Shown: positions 18,364-28,419, numbered from the stretch's first letter. The stretch: DNA of 64,000 nt from Oceanicaulis sp. (GCA_040112665.1 CP157796.1:2381501-2445500); one strand, 5' to 3'. Made by a program: numbers and translations. The notes: a model not told the origin generated them from the sequence alone.

Positions 18364-19551
18364 ATGGTCGATTTTCTGAGCTCAGGTCTTCTGTCCGTGC
18401 TCGCCTTCGTGGCGGTCATCTCCTTCGTGGTGGTGATCCACGAGCTCGGCCATTACTGGGCCGGACGGATCTGCGGCGTGCACGCCGAGGCGTTCTCGAT
18501 CGGCTTCGGGCCGGGCCTGTTCGGCTGGACCGATCGGCTGGGCACGCGCTGGCGCGTCGCCGCCCTGCCTCTGGGCGGTTATGTCCGCTTCCGCGGCGAT
18601 GAGAACGCGGCCAGCGCGCCGGACCGAGAGACGCTGGCTGCGCTCAAGGCGTCCCACGCGCAAGCCGACACGGTGTTTCACTTCAAGCCGGTCTGGCAGC
18701 GCGCCTTCATCGTGTCGGCGGGCCCGCTTGCGAATTTCATTCTCGCGATCGTCCTGTTCGGCCTGCTCGGCGCCCTGCGCGGCGAAGTGCGGATCGAGCC
18801 GGTGGTCGGCGAGATCGTCGCTGAGTCTCCCGCCGAAGCCGCAGGCCTGCAGGCCGGAGACGTGTTCGTGCGGATGGACGGGCGCGAACTCGAAGACCGG
18901 CGCGAGATCATGCAGCACGTGATGACCCGTGCAGGCGAGCCGATCGACTTCGTCGTCGAGCGTAACGGCGCGCTTGTGGAGATCACCGCTGCGCCCGAGC
19001 GCCGCATGCGGCCTGACGGGCTCGGCGGAGAACGTGCGCTTGGCGTGCTGGGCGTGGTTTTTTCGAACGATGTCGCGGTGGAGCGCGTGCGCATCCCGAT
19101 CTGGGCTGCGCCGGCGCACGGCGTCGAACGGACCGTCGAGGTGGTGGAGATGATCGTCGATTATCTCGCGCGCCTGGTGACCGGGCGGGCGTCCTTCGAA
19201 CATGTGAACGGGCCGCTGGGGATCGCCACGACGGCGGGCCAGGTGGCCAACAACGCAGTCGGCGGCGAAGCCGGCGAGGTGGGCGTGGGATCACGGCTTC
19301 TGGCGCTCGTTCTGTCGCTTACCGCTTTGTCCGCGCTGCTGTCTGTTGCGCTCGGGCTCATGAATCTTATGCCTGTTCCGGTACTCGACGGCGGCCACCT
19401 CGTGTACTACGCCTACGAGGCCGTTGCGGGCCGCCCGCCGAGCCCCGCCGTCCAGGAGGCGGGATTCAAGCTCGGCGCAGGGCTGCTGCTTTGCATGTTC
19501 GTGGTGGCGACCTGGAACGATTTGAGCTATTTGCGCGGCCTGTTCTCCTGA
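18364..19551 (+). CDS. rseP: RIP zinc metalloprotease RseP
   Basis: This site-2 intramembrane protease of 395 residues probably cleaves anti-sigma factors and leftover signal peptides. The zinc site HELGH is at about 26-30, within an N-terminal helix, and the second motif NLMPVPVLDGGHLVYYAYE lies near the C-terminus. A central PDZ domain is seen around EIVAESPAEAAGLQAGDVFVRMDG, and four helices are expected. The start is the ATG at 18364, with GAGGAG just upstream; a TTG directly before it is possible. The dxr-rseP-bamA order supports an envelope-stress role. Confidence 0.95.
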   Translation: MVDFLSSGLLSVLAFVAVISFVVVIHELGHYWAGRICGVHAEAFSIGFGPGLFGWTDRLGTRWRVAALPLGGYVRFRGDENAASAPDRETLAALKASHAQADTVFHFKPVWQRAFIVSAGPLANFILAIVLFGLLGALRGEVRIEPVVGEIVAESPAEAAGLQAGDVFVRMDGRELEDRREIMQHVMTRAGEPIDFVVERNGALVEITAAPERRMRPDGLGGERALGVLGVVFSNDVAVERVRIPIWAAPAHGVERTVEVVEMIVDYLARLVTGRASFEHVNGPLGIATTAGQVANNAVGGEAGEVGVGSRLLALVLSLTALSALLSVALGLMNLMPVPVLDGGHLVYYAYEAVAGRPPSPAVQEAGFKLGAGLLLCMFVVATWNDLSYLRGLFS

Positions 19552-19585
19552 ACAGGGTGTGCGTGCGGTTAAGGATGAGGGGTAG

Positions 19586-21994
19586 ATGCAGCGCAGTTTG
19601 AAAGCTCTCGCGGCGGGGCTGTTCGGTCTCCTGCTTCTCGGCGGTGCGGCCTCGGCCCAGAACCCCGATCCGGCCGCCCAGGCGCCCGCCGGCGCGGCCG
19701 AAGCCCAGCCCGCTCCGCAGCCGCAGGCGCGCGCCGCCCAGCCGGTGCTCAGCATCCAGGTGGAGGGCAATCAGCGTGTCGAGGCGGACACCATCCTGTC
19801 CTATCTGCTGATCCAGCCCGGCGAGGTTCCTGATCCCCGCCTCATCAACCTGTCGATCCAGACCCTTTACGGCACCAACCTGTTCTCCGACGTCCGCGTG
19901 GCGATCGACGGGCCGAACATGGTCGTGTTCGTCGAGGAAAATCCGATCGTCAACCGCGTGATCCTGGAAGGCAATCGCGCGGTCGCCGACGACAAGATCC
20001 TCGAAGAGATCGAGCTTCAGGCGCGCGCGCTTTTCACGCGCGCCCGGGTGCAGTCCGATGTGCAGCGGATCCTTCAGGTTTACCGACAGTCGGGCCGGTT
20101 CGCCGCGCAAGTGACGCCGAAGATCGTCGAGCTGCCGCAGAACCGCCTCGACCTGGTCTTTGAGATTTCCGAAGGCCCTTTGACCGGCGTGCGCCGCATC
20201 GCGTTCGTCGGCAACGAGACCTATTCCGACCGCCGGCTGCGCGGCGAAATCGTAACCAGCGAAGCGCGCTGGTGGCGTTTCTTCAGCTCGAACGACAACT
20301 ACGATCCGGACCGGATCGAGTTTGATCGCGAGCAACTGCGCCAGTTCTACAACGACCGCGGCTTCGCCGACTTCCGGGTCACCTCGGTGGTCGCAGAGCT
20401 CACGCCGGACCAGTCCGACTTTTACGTGACCTTCGTCATGGACGAAGGCCAGCGCTACAATTTCGGCGAGATCACCGTGGAGACGGGCATTCCCGATCTC
20501 AACACCGAGTATCTCGAGCAGATCGTGCCGACCCAGCCCGGCGAGCTCTATGTCGGCAGTCTCATCGAAGACGCGGTCGACCAGCTGACCTTCGCCGCCG
20601 GCGCGGCGGGCTACGCCTTCGTCGACATCGATCCGCGCGTACGCACGAACCGCGACGATCAGACCGTCGACATCACCTTCGTGATCGAGGAAAGCCCGCG
20701 GGTCTACATCGAGCGCATCGACATCATCGGCAACACGCGCACGCTGGACCGGGTGATCCGCCGTGAGCTCGACATCGTCGAGGGCGACGCGTTCAACCAG
20801 GCCCTGCTTCAGATTTCCCGCGCTCGCGTGGGCCAGCTGGGCTTTTTCGAGGAGGTCGAGGTCGAGCCCTATCAGGGCAGCGCGCCGGACCGGGCGCGGA
20901 TCGAGGTGCAGGTCACCGAGCAGCCGACCGGCGAACTGGCGTTCGGCGCAGGCTTTTCCTCGACCGACGCGTTCCTCGTCGACTTCTCGGTGTCTGAACG
21001 CAACCTGCGCGGCCGCGGCCAGTTCCTTCGTCTGCGCGTGTCTGCGAGTTCGCGCCGTCAGCAGGTCGACATCCGCTTCACCGAACCGCGCTTCCTGGAC
21101 CGGAATCTCGCGGCGGGCTTCGACCTGTTCCAGGTTCGCTCGGACTTCTCCGAGGAGGCCTCGTTCGAAACCCAGTCGACCGGTTTCACCGTGCGCGCGG
21201 GCTTCCCGCTGACCCGATCGGTGCAGGCGGGCGTGAACTACACGCTTCGGAACGACGAAGTGATCACCTTCTCAGGCGTCGCGGAGTCGATCGCGCGGGC
21301 GTCGGGCTCGCGGGTGACCTCGCTGTTCGGGTATTCGCTGAGCTGGAACCGGCTGGATGATCTTCGTGAGCCGTCGAACGGATTTAGGGTCGCTTTCAAC
21401 CAAGATTTCGCCGGATTTGGCGGCGATGTTCGTTATGTCCGATCCGAGCTGCAGACGGCCTTTTACAAGAACTTCTTCCGCGACGACATCGTGTTCAGCC
21501 TGACGGGGGAGACGGGCTATCTGTTCTCCTGGGGCGGAGACACGGCGCGGATCAACGACCGCTTCTTCAAGGGCGGCAACACGTTCCGAGGCTTCGAAGT
21601 CGCCGGTATCGGACCGCGCGTCGTCATCCGGCAGGAGCCGGGCGAGGACGGCGACGAGTTCATCTCCCGGGACGCCCTGGGGGGGAATTTCTACGCCATC
21701 GGCGCTGCGGAAGTGACCTTCCCGCTCGGCCTGCCCGAGCAGTACGGCATCCGCGGCAGCCTGTTTACCGAAGTCGGCACGTTGGGCTTGCTGCCTGACG
21801 ACGACAAGATCGAGGAAGGCGCCTTGGGATCGGCCTTCACGGTGGACGACCTGTCGCCGCGTGCGTCGGCGGGTGCGAGCATCTTCTGGGATTCTCCGTT
21901 CGGTCCCGTGCGGTTCGACTTCGCCCACGCCTTCGTGAAGGAAGATTACGACCGCGGTCGCTTCTTCCGCTTCAGTACCAGAACAGGGTTCTAA
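19586..21994 (+). CDS. bamA: Outer membrane protein assembly factor BamA
   Basis: BamA is the outer-membrane beta-barrel insertase. The 802-residue protein starts with a signal peptide ending near ASAQ (about 24). A Pro/Ala/Gln-rich linker follows, then five POTRA domains (the first begins VLSIQVEGNQRVEADTILSY). The C-terminal 16-strand barrel starts around residue 450 (GELAFGAGFSSTDAF). The barrel core motif IRGF/VRGF appears as TFRGFEVAGIGPR. The last residues FRFSTRTGF end in Phe, the usual barrel signal. skp follows four bases downstream. Confidence 0.96.
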   Translation: MQRSLKALAAGLFGLLLLGGAASAQNPDPAAQAPAGAAEAQPAPQPQARAAQPVLSIQVEGNQRVEADTILSYLLIQPGEVPDPRLINLSIQTLYGTNLFSDVRVAIDGPNMVVFVEENPIVNRVILEGNRAVADDKILEEIELQARALFTRARVQSDVQRILQVYRQSGRFAAQVTPKIVELPQNRLDLVFEISEGPLTGVRRIAFVGNETYSDRRLRGEIVTSEARWWRFFSSNDNYDPDRIEFDREQLRQFYNDRGFADFRVTSVVAELTPDQSDFYVTFVMDEGQRYNFGEITVETGIPDLNTEYLEQIVPTQPGELYVGSLIEDAVDQLTFAAGAAGYAFVDIDPRVRTNRDDQTVDITFVIEESPRVYIERIDIIGNTRTLDRVIRRELDIVEGDAFNQALLQISRARVGQLGFFEEVEVEPYQGSAPDRARIEVQVTEQPTGELAFGAGFSSTDAFLVDFSVSERNLRGRGQFLRLRVSASSRRQQVDIRFTEPRFLDRNLAAGFDLFQVRSDFSEEASFETQSTGFTVRAGFPLTRSVQAGVNYTLRNDEVITFSGVAESIARASGSRVTSLFGYSLSWNRLDDLREPSNGFRVAFNQDFAGFGGDVRYVRSELQTAFYKNFFRDDIVFSLTGETGYLFSWGGDTARINDRFFKGGNTFRGFEVAGIGPRVVIRQEPGEDGDEFISRDALGGNFYAIGAAEVTFPLGLPEQYGIRGSLFTEVGTLGLLPDDDKIEEGALGSAFTVDDLSPRASAGASIFWDSPFGPVRFDFAHAFVKEDYDRGRFFRFSTRTGF

Positions 21995-21998
21995 GACT

Positions 21999-22718
21999 AT
22001 GAAACGTCAATTCTTTGCAGCGCTGCGCGCGCCGGTTCGCGCGATCGCAGCGGCCGCCGTCGCCGCCGTCGGCTTCGCCGCCGTCGCGCAGGCGCAGGTG
22101 CTGGTGATGAACGAGGCGCAGGTCCTCAGCCAGAGCGCCGCCGGTCAGCAAATCCAGACCGAGATCACCCGCATCCGGAACGAGGAGCTCACCCCGCTCA
22201 ACGAAGAAGAGGGGCGGCTTCTGAACGAACAGGTGGCGCTCGCCACCGAAACGCGCGAGATGACCGAGGCGGAGATCACCGCCCGTCCGGACCTGGAGAC
22301 CCGCTCCCAGGCGCTTCTGACAGACACGGTCTCGCTGGAAGTCCGGAGGGCGATCCTGCAACAGGAGCTGATCGCGACCCAGGAGGCCGCGATGGCCCAG
22401 GTCGAGGAAGCGCTTTTCGCGGTGCTTCAGGAGATCGTCGACGAGCGTGGCGCTCAGGTCCTTCTGCGCCGGTCCGACGTGGTCTACGTGGCCGACACCT
22501 CGAACATCACGCAGACCGCGATCGAGCGCCTGAACGCGCGCATGCCGTCGGTGGCGGTTTCCCGCGTGCGCCTCAACGAGGAACAGCGCGGTCAGATCAC
22601 CCAGGCGGTCAACAATCAGGTCGCGAGCAATCCGGAAGCCTATTTCGGCCAGGTCACCGCGCGCCGCGCCGCGATCCTTCAGCAGATCGCTCAGCAGCAA
22701 CAGCAACAGCAGCAGTAA
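21999..22718 (+). CDS. skp: OmpH/Skp family periplasmic chaperone
   Basis: This 239-residue protein is predicted to guard unfolded outer-membrane proteins on their way to BamA. It has an N-terminal signal peptide ending in AQAQ (about 34). The mature protein is largely helical and rich in Glu and Gln (AAGQQIQTEITRIRNEEL...), as expected for the Skp coiled-coil arms. The C-terminus is a run of Gln residues (QQIAQQQQQQQQ), an unusual low-complexity tail. Sequence conservation in this family is weak, so the assignment rests on length, architecture and the bamA-skp-lpxD order. Confidence 0.87.
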   Translation: MKRQFFAALRAPVRAIAAAAVAAVGFAAVAQAQVLVMNEAQVLSQSAAGQQIQTEITRIRNEELTPLNEEEGRLLNEQVALATETREMTEAEITARPDLETRSQALLTDTVSLEVRRAILQQELIATQEAAMAQVEEALFAVLQEIVDERGAQVLLRRSDVVYVADTSNITQTAIERLNARMPSVAVSRVRLNEEQRGQITQAVNNQVASNPEAYFGQVTARRAAILQQIAQQQQQQQQ

Positions 22719-22727
22719 GGCGAGGAC

Positions 22728-23750
22728 ATGGGGGCCGACGCGCGCTTCTTCGAGCGGCTCGGCCCGCATTCCGCCGGTGAGCTCGCCGCCCTCGCGGGCG
22801 GCGAGCTTTTTGGTGACGCCGCCGCCCCGGTCTCCGACGTCGCCGAGCCGGCCTCGGCGAAGGCCGGCGAGCTTTATTTCCTGACCAAGAGCCCCGAGCA
22901 GAGCCGCAAGGGCGCAGTCGCGATCGTCAAGGACGCGAGCGCCGTCGATCTGCTGGGCGACAACGCCGCGGTGATCGTCGCCGCCGACCCCCGCGCCGCG
23001 TTCGGCCGGGCTTGTGCGGCCTTGCTCAAGCCGCGCGTTCATGACGGCGCCGAGTTCGTTCATCGCGACGCGATCGTCGATCCCGCAGCGCAGCTCGGCC
23101 CCGGCGTGGTCGTCGGGCAGGGCGCACGGATCGGCGCGAGCGTGGTGCTCGGGCCCGGCGCGGTGATCGGGCCGGGCGTGGAGCTCGGCGAAGGCACGGT
23201 CGTCGGCGCGCGCGCGGTGATCGGGTTCGCCGTCATCGGCAAGCGGTGCGAGATCGCAGCGGGCGTCATCATCGGCGAGGCGGGCTTCGGCCTGGCGCAC
23301 GACTCCAGGGGCCTTTTTTCGATGCCGCATGTCGGCCGGGTTATGATCGGCGACGAGGTCACTCTGGGCGCGAACACCACCGTCGACCGCGGCATGATCG
23401 CCGATACGCGCCTCGGGACGGGCTGCCGGATCGATAATCTCTGCCACATCGCCCACAATGTGAGCTTCGGCGAATACGCCGTCATGGCCGCGTTCGGCGG
23501 GGTTTCGGGCAGCGTCGAGGTCGGCGCGGGCGCCCAGTTCGGCGGCCGGGCCGGCGTGGCCGACCATGTCCGCATCGGGAACGGCGCGAAGCTGGCCGCC
23601 TTCGCCGGCGTCATGCGCGACGTGCCGGACGGAGAGACCTGGGCGGGCTCGCCAGCCCAGCCGATTCAGCGTTTCATGCGGGAAACCGTCTGGATTCGCC
23701 GGCAGGCCGGCAAGAAGTCCAAGGGCGGCGATGAGAAGGACCGAAAATGA
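22728..23750 (+). CDS. lpxD: UDP-3-O-(3-hydroxymyristoyl)glucosamine N-acyltransferase
   Basis: This enzyme performs the third step of lipid A synthesis, adding the second acyl chain to UDP-GlcN. It has 340 residues. An N-terminal uridine-binding domain (about 1-100) leads into a left-handed beta-helix of hexapeptide repeats with many [IV]G steps. The catalytic His region is NLCHIAHNVSFGE. GAGGACATG gives a good start at 22728. The C-terminal 20 residues are Lys-rich. The stop overlaps fabZ by four bases. Confidence 0.96.
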   Translation: MGADARFFERLGPHSAGELAALAGGELFGDAAAPVSDVAEPASAKAGELYFLTKSPEQSRKGAVAIVKDASAVDLLGDNAAVIVAADPRAAFGRACAALLKPRVHDGAEFVHRDAIVDPAAQLGPGVVVGQGARIGASVVLGPGAVIGPGVELGEGTVVGARAVIGFAVIGKRCEIAAGVIIGEAGFGLAHDSRGLFSMPHVGRVMIGDEVTLGANTTVDRGMIADTRLGTGCRIDNLCHIAHNVSFGEYAVMAAFGGVSGSVEVGAGAQFGGRAGVADHVRIGNGAKLAAFAGVMRDVPDGETWAGSPAQPIQRFMRETVWIRRQAGKKSKGGDEKDRK

Positions 23751-24205
23751 GCGAGACCGGCCTGGTCGTCGGACCTGACGAGATCCTGCGGCGCATCCCG
23801 CACCGCTACCCCTTCCTGCTGATCGACCGCGCCTACGACTACAGGGAAGGCGCCTCTATCGTCGGCGTGAAATGCGTCGCTGCGGCCGAACCGCACTTCC
23901 AGGGGCATTTTCCGGAGAACCCGGTGATGCCCGGCGTGTTGATCATCGAGGCGATGGCCCAGACCGGCGCGGTGCTGATGAGCAAGACGCTGGATGCGGA
24001 CATCTCCAATACCGTGATCTACTTCCTCGGGGTCGAGAAGGCGCGCTTCAGAAAGCCGGTCCGCCCCGGCGACGTCATCGAGATGCCGGTCGAGGTGGTC
24101 ACCAGCCGCCGCGGCGTGTTCAAGTTCAAGGGCGAAGCCCGCGTTAACGGCGTGAAATGCGCCGAAGCCGAATTCGCAGCCACCTCCGCTCCCCGGGACG
24201 CATGA
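23747..24205 (+). CDS. fabZ: 3-hydroxyacyl-ACP dehydratase FabZ
   Basis: This hot-dog-fold enzyme (152 residues) removes water from 3-hydroxyacyl-ACP in fatty acid elongation and balances fatty acids against lipid A. The catalytic motif is HFPENPVMPGVLIIEAMAQTG with the His and Glu in place. The N-terminal IPHRYPFLLIDRA matches the family. It overlaps lpxD at its start and lpxA at its end by four bases each. Confidence 0.97.
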   Translation: MSETGLVVGPDEILRRIPHRYPFLLIDRAYDYREGASIVGVKCVAAAEPHFQGHFPENPVMPGVLIIEAMAQTGAVLMSKTLDADISNTVIYFLGVEKARFRKPVRPGDVIEMPVEVVTSRRGVFKFKGEARVNGVKCAEAEFAATSAPRDA

Positions 24206-24990
24206 CCTCCATCCATCCGACCGCCATCGTCGACCCCGCCGCCGAACTGGGCGAGGGCGTCCAGATCGGCCCCTACTGCATCGTCGGCGCCCATGTGCGC
24301 CTGGGCGACCGCACGCGCCTCCACGCCCATGTCTCCGTGACCGGACGCACGAACGTGGGCGCGGATTGCGTGCTGCATCCCTTCGTGGCCGTGGGCGAGC
24401 CGGCCCAGGACTTCAAGTTCAAGGGCGGCGACGTCAGGCTGGAGATCGGCGACCGAAACGTGCTGCGCGAGCACGTGACAATGCACATGGGGACCGAGAC
24501 CGCGCGCGGGATCACGAAAGTGGGCTCGGGCGGGTATTTCATGGTCGGAAGCCATGTCGCCCATGACTGCATCGTCGGCGACAACGTGGTCTTCGCCAAC
24601 AACGCCACGCTGGGCGGGGAAAGCACGGTCGGCGACTACGTGATCATGGGCGGGCTCTCCGCGCTTCACCAGAAGTGCCGGATCGGCAAGTACGCCTTCG
24701 TGGGCGGCGGCGCGCCGGTGACCGGCGACGTCATCCCGTACGGCATGGTCGACAATCTGGGCTGGCTCGCGGGCATGAACCTGGTGGGCCTGAAACGCCG
24801 CGGCATTCCGCGCGAGGCGATCCACGATCTGCGCGCCGCCTACCGCCTGCTTTTCGCCGAGGAAGGCGCGTTCACCGAGCGGGTCGAGGACGCCGCGCGC
24901 CTGTTCGAGAAGCGCTCCGAGGTGATGGACATCATCAGCTTCATTCGCGCGCCTGCGGCCAGGCCGCTCTGCTTCCCCGCGCCGCGTTGA
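24202..24990 (+). CDS. lpxA: UDP-N-acetylglucosamine acyltransferase
   Basis: LpxA starts lipid A synthesis by 3-O-acylation of UDP-GlcNAc. It has 262 residues. A hexapeptide-repeat beta-helix begins IHPTAIVDPAAELGEGVQIGPYC. The catalytic His is in HVAHDCIVGDNVVFANNATLGG. A helical C-terminal domain begins near NLVGLKRRGIPREAI. The ATG at 24202 overlaps the fabZ stop; upstream in-frame codons overlap fabZ and are not conserved. Confidence 0.96.
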   Translation: MTSIHPTAIVDPAAELGEGVQIGPYCIVGAHVRLGDRTRLHAHVSVTGRTNVGADCVLHPFVAVGEPAQDFKFKGGDVRLEIGDRNVLREHVTMHMGTETARGITKVGSGGYFMVGSHVAHDCIVGDNVVFANNATLGGESTVGDYVIMGGLSALHQKCRIGKYAFVGGGAPVTGDVIPYGMVDNLGWLAGMNLVGLKRRGIPREAIHDLRAAYRLLFAEEGAFTERVEDAARLFEKRSEVMDIISFIRAPAARPLCFPAPR

Positions 24991-24991
24991 G

Positions 24992-25846
24992 ATGGCTGAG
25001 CGGTACGCGCGGCTGGGCCTGATCGCGGGCGGGGGCGACCTGCCGGTGCATGTGGCTGAAGCCGCGCGGGCCGAGGGCCGGCTGGGCTGCGTGATCGCCC
25101 TTGAAAAGTTCGCAGACCCGTCCCGCTACGCCGAGGCGGAGACCATTCGGATCGGTCAGATCGGCGCGATCTTCCAAGCGCTGAAGGCGGCGAATTGCGA
25201 CGCGGTCTGTTTCGCCGGTTCCGTTCCCCGGCCTGATTTCAGTACGATCCGCCCCGACATGAAGGGGGTGAGCCTTCTACCGAAGGTGCTCGCCGCCGCC
25301 GCGCGCGGGGACGACGCGCTGTTGCGGGCGGTGGTGGAGATTTTCGAACGCGAGGGTCTGTCCGTGATCGGCGCGGACGAGATCGCCGACGGGCTGAAAG
25401 CCCGGCCGGGGCTCGTCGGCCGGATCGGTCCTGACGACGCGGCGCGGCGTGACGGGCTGAAGGCGTTGCGCATCGCCGGGATCATCGGCGCGGAAGACAT
25501 CGGCCAGGGCGCGGTCGTCTGCGACAATCTCGTGCTCGCCGTCGAAGCCCAGGAGGGCACCGACCGCATGCTCGCCCGGGTCGCCGAACTGCCGCTCGCC
25601 GTGCGCGGCACGCCCGAAGCGCGGCGCGGCGTGCTCGCCAAGCGCCCCAAGCCCGTGCAGGAGCGCCGGGTCGATCTTCCCGTGATCGGGGTCTCCACCG
25701 TCGAAGGCGCGGCGCGCGCCGGGCTCGCCGGGATCGCCGCGCCGGCCGGCGGCGCGCTGATCATCGGCCACGACGCCGTGGGCCGGGCTGCGGACGCGGC
25801 GGGGCTGTTCGTCTGGATCACCGACGGGGAGGAGGACGCGCCGTGA
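24992..25846 (+). CDS. lpxI: UDP-2,3-diacylglucosamine pyrophosphatase LpxI
   Basis: LpxI hydrolyses UDP-2,3-diacylglucosamine to lipid X, replacing LpxH in many alphaproteobacteria. The 284-residue protein begins LGLIAGGGDLPVHVAEAA, typical of the family. The C-terminal domain contains RVDLPVIGVSTVEGAARAGLAGIA, matching the LpxI (DUF1009) pattern. It starts one base after the lpxA stop and its own stop overlaps the lpxB GTG, so it sits exactly in the pathway's gene order. Confidence 0.94.
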   Translation: MAERYARLGLIAGGGDLPVHVAEAARAEGRLGCVIALEKFADPSRYAEAETIRIGQIGAIFQALKAANCDAVCFAGSVPRPDFSTIRPDMKGVSLLPKVLAAAARGDDALLRAVVEIFEREGLSVIGADEIADGLKARPGLVGRIGPDDAARRDGLKALRIAGIIGAEDIGQGAVVCDNLVLAVEAQEGTDRMLARVAELPLAVRGTPEARRGVLAKRPKPVQERRVDLPVIGVSTVEGAARAGLAGIAAPAGGALIIGHDAVGRAADAAGLFVWITDGEEDAP

Positions 25847-27018
25847 GCGCGCCGCGGATCTATCTCGTTTCCGCCGAGGCTTCCGGCGACGCGATCGCAG
25901 GCGACCTGATCGACGCGCTGCGCGCGCTCGACCCTGATGTCGAGATCGCCGGCGTCGGCGGGCCTGAGACTGCGGCGCGCGGCGTGACCTCGCTGTTCGA
26001 CATTTCCGAGCTTTCCGTCTTCGGCATTTTCGACGGGCTGAAGATCGCCAAGCTCGTCCATCAGCGCGCCGAGGAAGTCGCCGAGGCCGCCGCCGAATTC
26101 GGCGCCGACGCGGTCGTTTTGATCGACAGCTGGGGCTTCATGCTGCGCGCGGCGTGGAAGCTCGAAGACCGGCTGCCGGACGTGCCCCGGATCAAGTATG
26201 TCGCCCCGCAGGTCTTCGCTTCGCGACGGGGGCGGGCGAAGATCGCTGCCGATCATTTCAGCCATCTGCTCGCCATCCATCCGTTCGACGCTCCGTATTT
26301 CGAGCCGCACGGCCTGAAGGTGAGCTTCGTGGGCAATCCCGCGCTCGAACGCGATCTGTCCGGCGACGGGGCGGGGTTCAGACGGAGACACGGGATCGGC
26401 GCCGATCAGCAGGCGCTGCTTGTCCTGTTCGGCAGCCGCAACAGCGAGCTGACCCGCCTGTTCGAGCCCTTCGCCGATGCGGTCCGGCGGCTCAGGGCCG
26501 AGCGGCCCGATCTGGCGCTCGTCACTGCGCTCGCCCCGTCCATCGAGGAACGGGCGCGGGAGATGATCGCGAACGAACCGGCCTTCGCCGATCTCGTCAT
26601 CGCCGGGCCCGGCGAACGGCGGGACGCCTATAACGCTGCGGACGCAGCGCTCGCCTGCTCAGGCACGGTCACGGTAGAGCTCGCCCGGATCGGGATCCCG
26701 ACCGTGGCCGCCTACCGGCTCGGCTGGCTCGCCTGGGCGGCGGCGCGGCTGTGGCTGATGAAGGCGAAATACATCTCGCTCGCCAATCTCGCCGCCGACG
26801 AGATGCTGATCCCCGAATACGTGCAGACCAAGTGCACGGGCCCCAGGCTCGCCTCCGCGATCGGCGCCATGCTCGACGATCCCGATCGCCGGGCGCGCCT
26901 GTCTCAGCGTCTGACGGCGGTGACCCGCGAGATGGCCGGTGACGGGGGCTCGCCCTCGCGCAACGCCGCCGAAGCCGTCCTTGCGATCGCCAGACAGAAA
27001 AAAGCCGGCGAGGCCTGA
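25843..27018 (+). CDS. lpxB: Lipid-A-disaccharide synthase
   Basis: This GT19 glycosyltransferase joins lipid X and UDP-diacylglucosamine into the lipid A disaccharide. It has 391 residues. The N-terminus IYLVSAEASGDAIAGDLIDAL is typical. VGNPALERD, LLVLFGSRNSELTRL (SR motif) and ACSGTVTVELARIGIPTVAAYR are conserved. GTG start at 25843 overlaps lpxI. The last codons lie inside the A-rich side of a two-way terminator. It closes the long pyrH-to-lpxB run. Confidence 0.96.
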   Translation: MSAPRIYLVSAEASGDAIAGDLIDALRALDPDVEIAGVGGPETAARGVTSLFDISELSVFGIFDGLKIAKLVHQRAEEVAEAAAEFGADAVVLIDSWGFMLRAAWKLEDRLPDVPRIKYVAPQVFASRRGRAKIAADHFSHLLAIHPFDAPYFEPHGLKVSFVGNPALERDLSGDGAGFRRRHGIGADQQALLVLFGSRNSELTRLFEPFADAVRRLRAERPDLALVTALAPSIEERAREMIANEPAFADLVIAGPGERRDAYNAADAALACSGTVTVELARIGIPTVAAYRLGWLAWAAARLWLMKAKYISLANLAADEMLIPEYVQTKCTGPRLASAIGAMLDDPDRRARLSQRLTAVTREMAGDGGSPSRNAAEAVLAIARQKKAGEA

Positions 27019-27036
27019 GCCCCGCCGGCGTTTTTT
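26998..27036. terminator. Bidirectional intrinsic terminator between lpxB and gltA
   Basis: An A-run (about 26998-27003) precedes GCCGGCG...CGCCGGC, a stem of about ten base pairs, followed by six T residues at 27031-27036. The structure therefore has a U-tract on both transcripts and can stop lpxB reading rightward and gltA reading leftward. Its left side overlaps the lpxB stop codon. Confidence 0.85.
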
Positions 27037-27053
27037 CCAGACGTCAGCCGGAT

Positions 27054-28358
27054 CTAGCGCTTGTCCATCGCCACGAAGTCGCGCGGCTTGGCGCCGGTGA
27101 AGGCCTGGCGCGGACGGCCGATCTTCTGGGTCGGATCGTCGATCATTTCCGACCATTGCGCGATCCAGCCCACGGTACGCGCGAGCGCGAACAGCACGGT
27201 GAACATCTCGGTCGGGAAGCCCATCGCCCTGAGGGTGATGCCCGAATAGAAGTCGATGTTCGGGTAAAGCTTTTTCTGGACGAAATACTCGTCCTCCAGC
27301 GCGATGCGCTCGAGCTCCATGGCGACGGCGAGCAGCGGCTCGTCCCTCACGTCGAGCTCGTCGAGGACCTGGTGGCAGGTCTCGCGCATCACCTTCGCGC
27401 GCGGGTCGTAGTTCTTGTAGACGCGGTGACCGAAGCCCATCAGGCGGAACGGATCGTCCTTGTCCTTGGCCTTCTTGATGTATTCGGGGATGCGGTCGAC
27501 CGACCCGATCTCCTCGAGCATGTTCAGCGCGGCTTCGTTGGCGCCGCCATGGGCCGGACCCCACAGCGAGGCGATGCCCGCCGCGATGCAGGCGAACGGG
27601 TTCGCGCCCGAAGAGCCGGCCAGGCGCACCGTCGAGGTCGAGGCGTTCTGCTCGTGATCGGCGTGCAGGGTGAAGATCTTGTCCATCGCCCGGGCGAGGG
27701 TGGGGGAGACCTCGTAGTCCTCCGCCGGCACCGCAAAGCACATGCGCAGGAAGTTGGAGGCGTAGTCGAGCTCGTTGCGCGGGCTGATGAAGGGCTGGCC
27801 GATCGAGTACTTGTAGGCGCGCGCCGCGATGGTCGGCATCTTGGCGATCATGCGGTGGCTCGCCACGGTGCGGGCCTTGGGATCGTTGATGTCGGTGCTG
27901 TCGTGGTAGAAGGCCGACAGCGCGCCGACCGTGCCGACCATGATCGCCATCGGGTGCGCGTCGCGGCGGAAGCCGCGGAAGAACTGGTCGAACTGGTCGT
28001 GCAGCATGGTGTGCCGGCGGATCGTCCAGTCGAAATCGTGCAGCTCCTGCTTTTTGGGCAGATCGCCGTTCAGCAGCAGATAGGCCACCTCGATGAAGCT
28101 GGCGTTGTCGGCCAGCTGGTCGATCGGATAGCCGCGATAGAGCAGGGTGCCCTCGTCGCCGTCGATATAGGTGATCTGGCTTTCGCAGCTCGCCGTGGAG
28201 GTGAAGCCCGGATCGTAGGTGAACATGCCGGTCTTTTTATAAAGGGTCCGGATGTCGATGACGTCCGGCCCGATGGTCCCCGAAAGGACCGGCAGATCGA
28301 TGGTCTGGCCGTCGACGGTCAGCTGTGCGGCGCCTTTCGGCTGAACCTTGTTTTCCAT
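27054..28358 (-). CDS. gltA: Citrate synthase, type II
   Basis: This enzyme condenses oxaloacetate and acetyl-CoA, the entry to the TCA cycle. It has 434 residues. Catalytic His residues lie in [16 protein letters not shown] and [14 protein letters not shown], with the C-terminal catalytic Asp in the [18 protein letters not shown] segment. The N-terminal beta-domain with [18 protein letters not shown] residues marks the NADH-sensitive type II form. ATG 28358 has GAAGGG upstream on this strand; a GTG sits one codon earlier. gltX ends 61 bases upstream in the same direction. Confidence 0.96.
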   Translation of the reverse strand: MENKVQPKGAAQLTVDGQTIDLPVLSGTIGPDVIDIRTLYKKTGMFTYDPGFTSTASCESQITYIDGDEGTLLYRGYPIDQLADNASFIEVAYLLLNGDLPKKQELHDFDWTIRRHTMLHDQFDQFFRGFRRDAHPMAIMVGTVGALSAFYHDSTDINDPKARTVASHRMIAKMPTIAARAYKYSIGQPFISPRNELDYASNFLRMCFAVPAEDYEVSPTLARAMDKIFTLHADHEQNASTSTVRLAGSSGANPFACIAAGIASLWGPAHGGANEAALNMLEEIGSVDRIPEYIKKAKDKDDPFRLMGFGHRVYKNYDPRAKVMRETCHQVLDELDVRDEPLLAVAMELERIALEDEYFVQKKLYPNIDFYSGITLRAMGFPTEMFTVLFALARTVGWIAQWSEMIDDPTQKIGRPRQAFTGAKPRDFVAMDKR

Positions 28359-28419
28359 CACTTCAAACCCTTCTTGTTGTGTGCGACGGCGTGTCTGGCG
28401 CGGCCTCCCAATGGGGGCG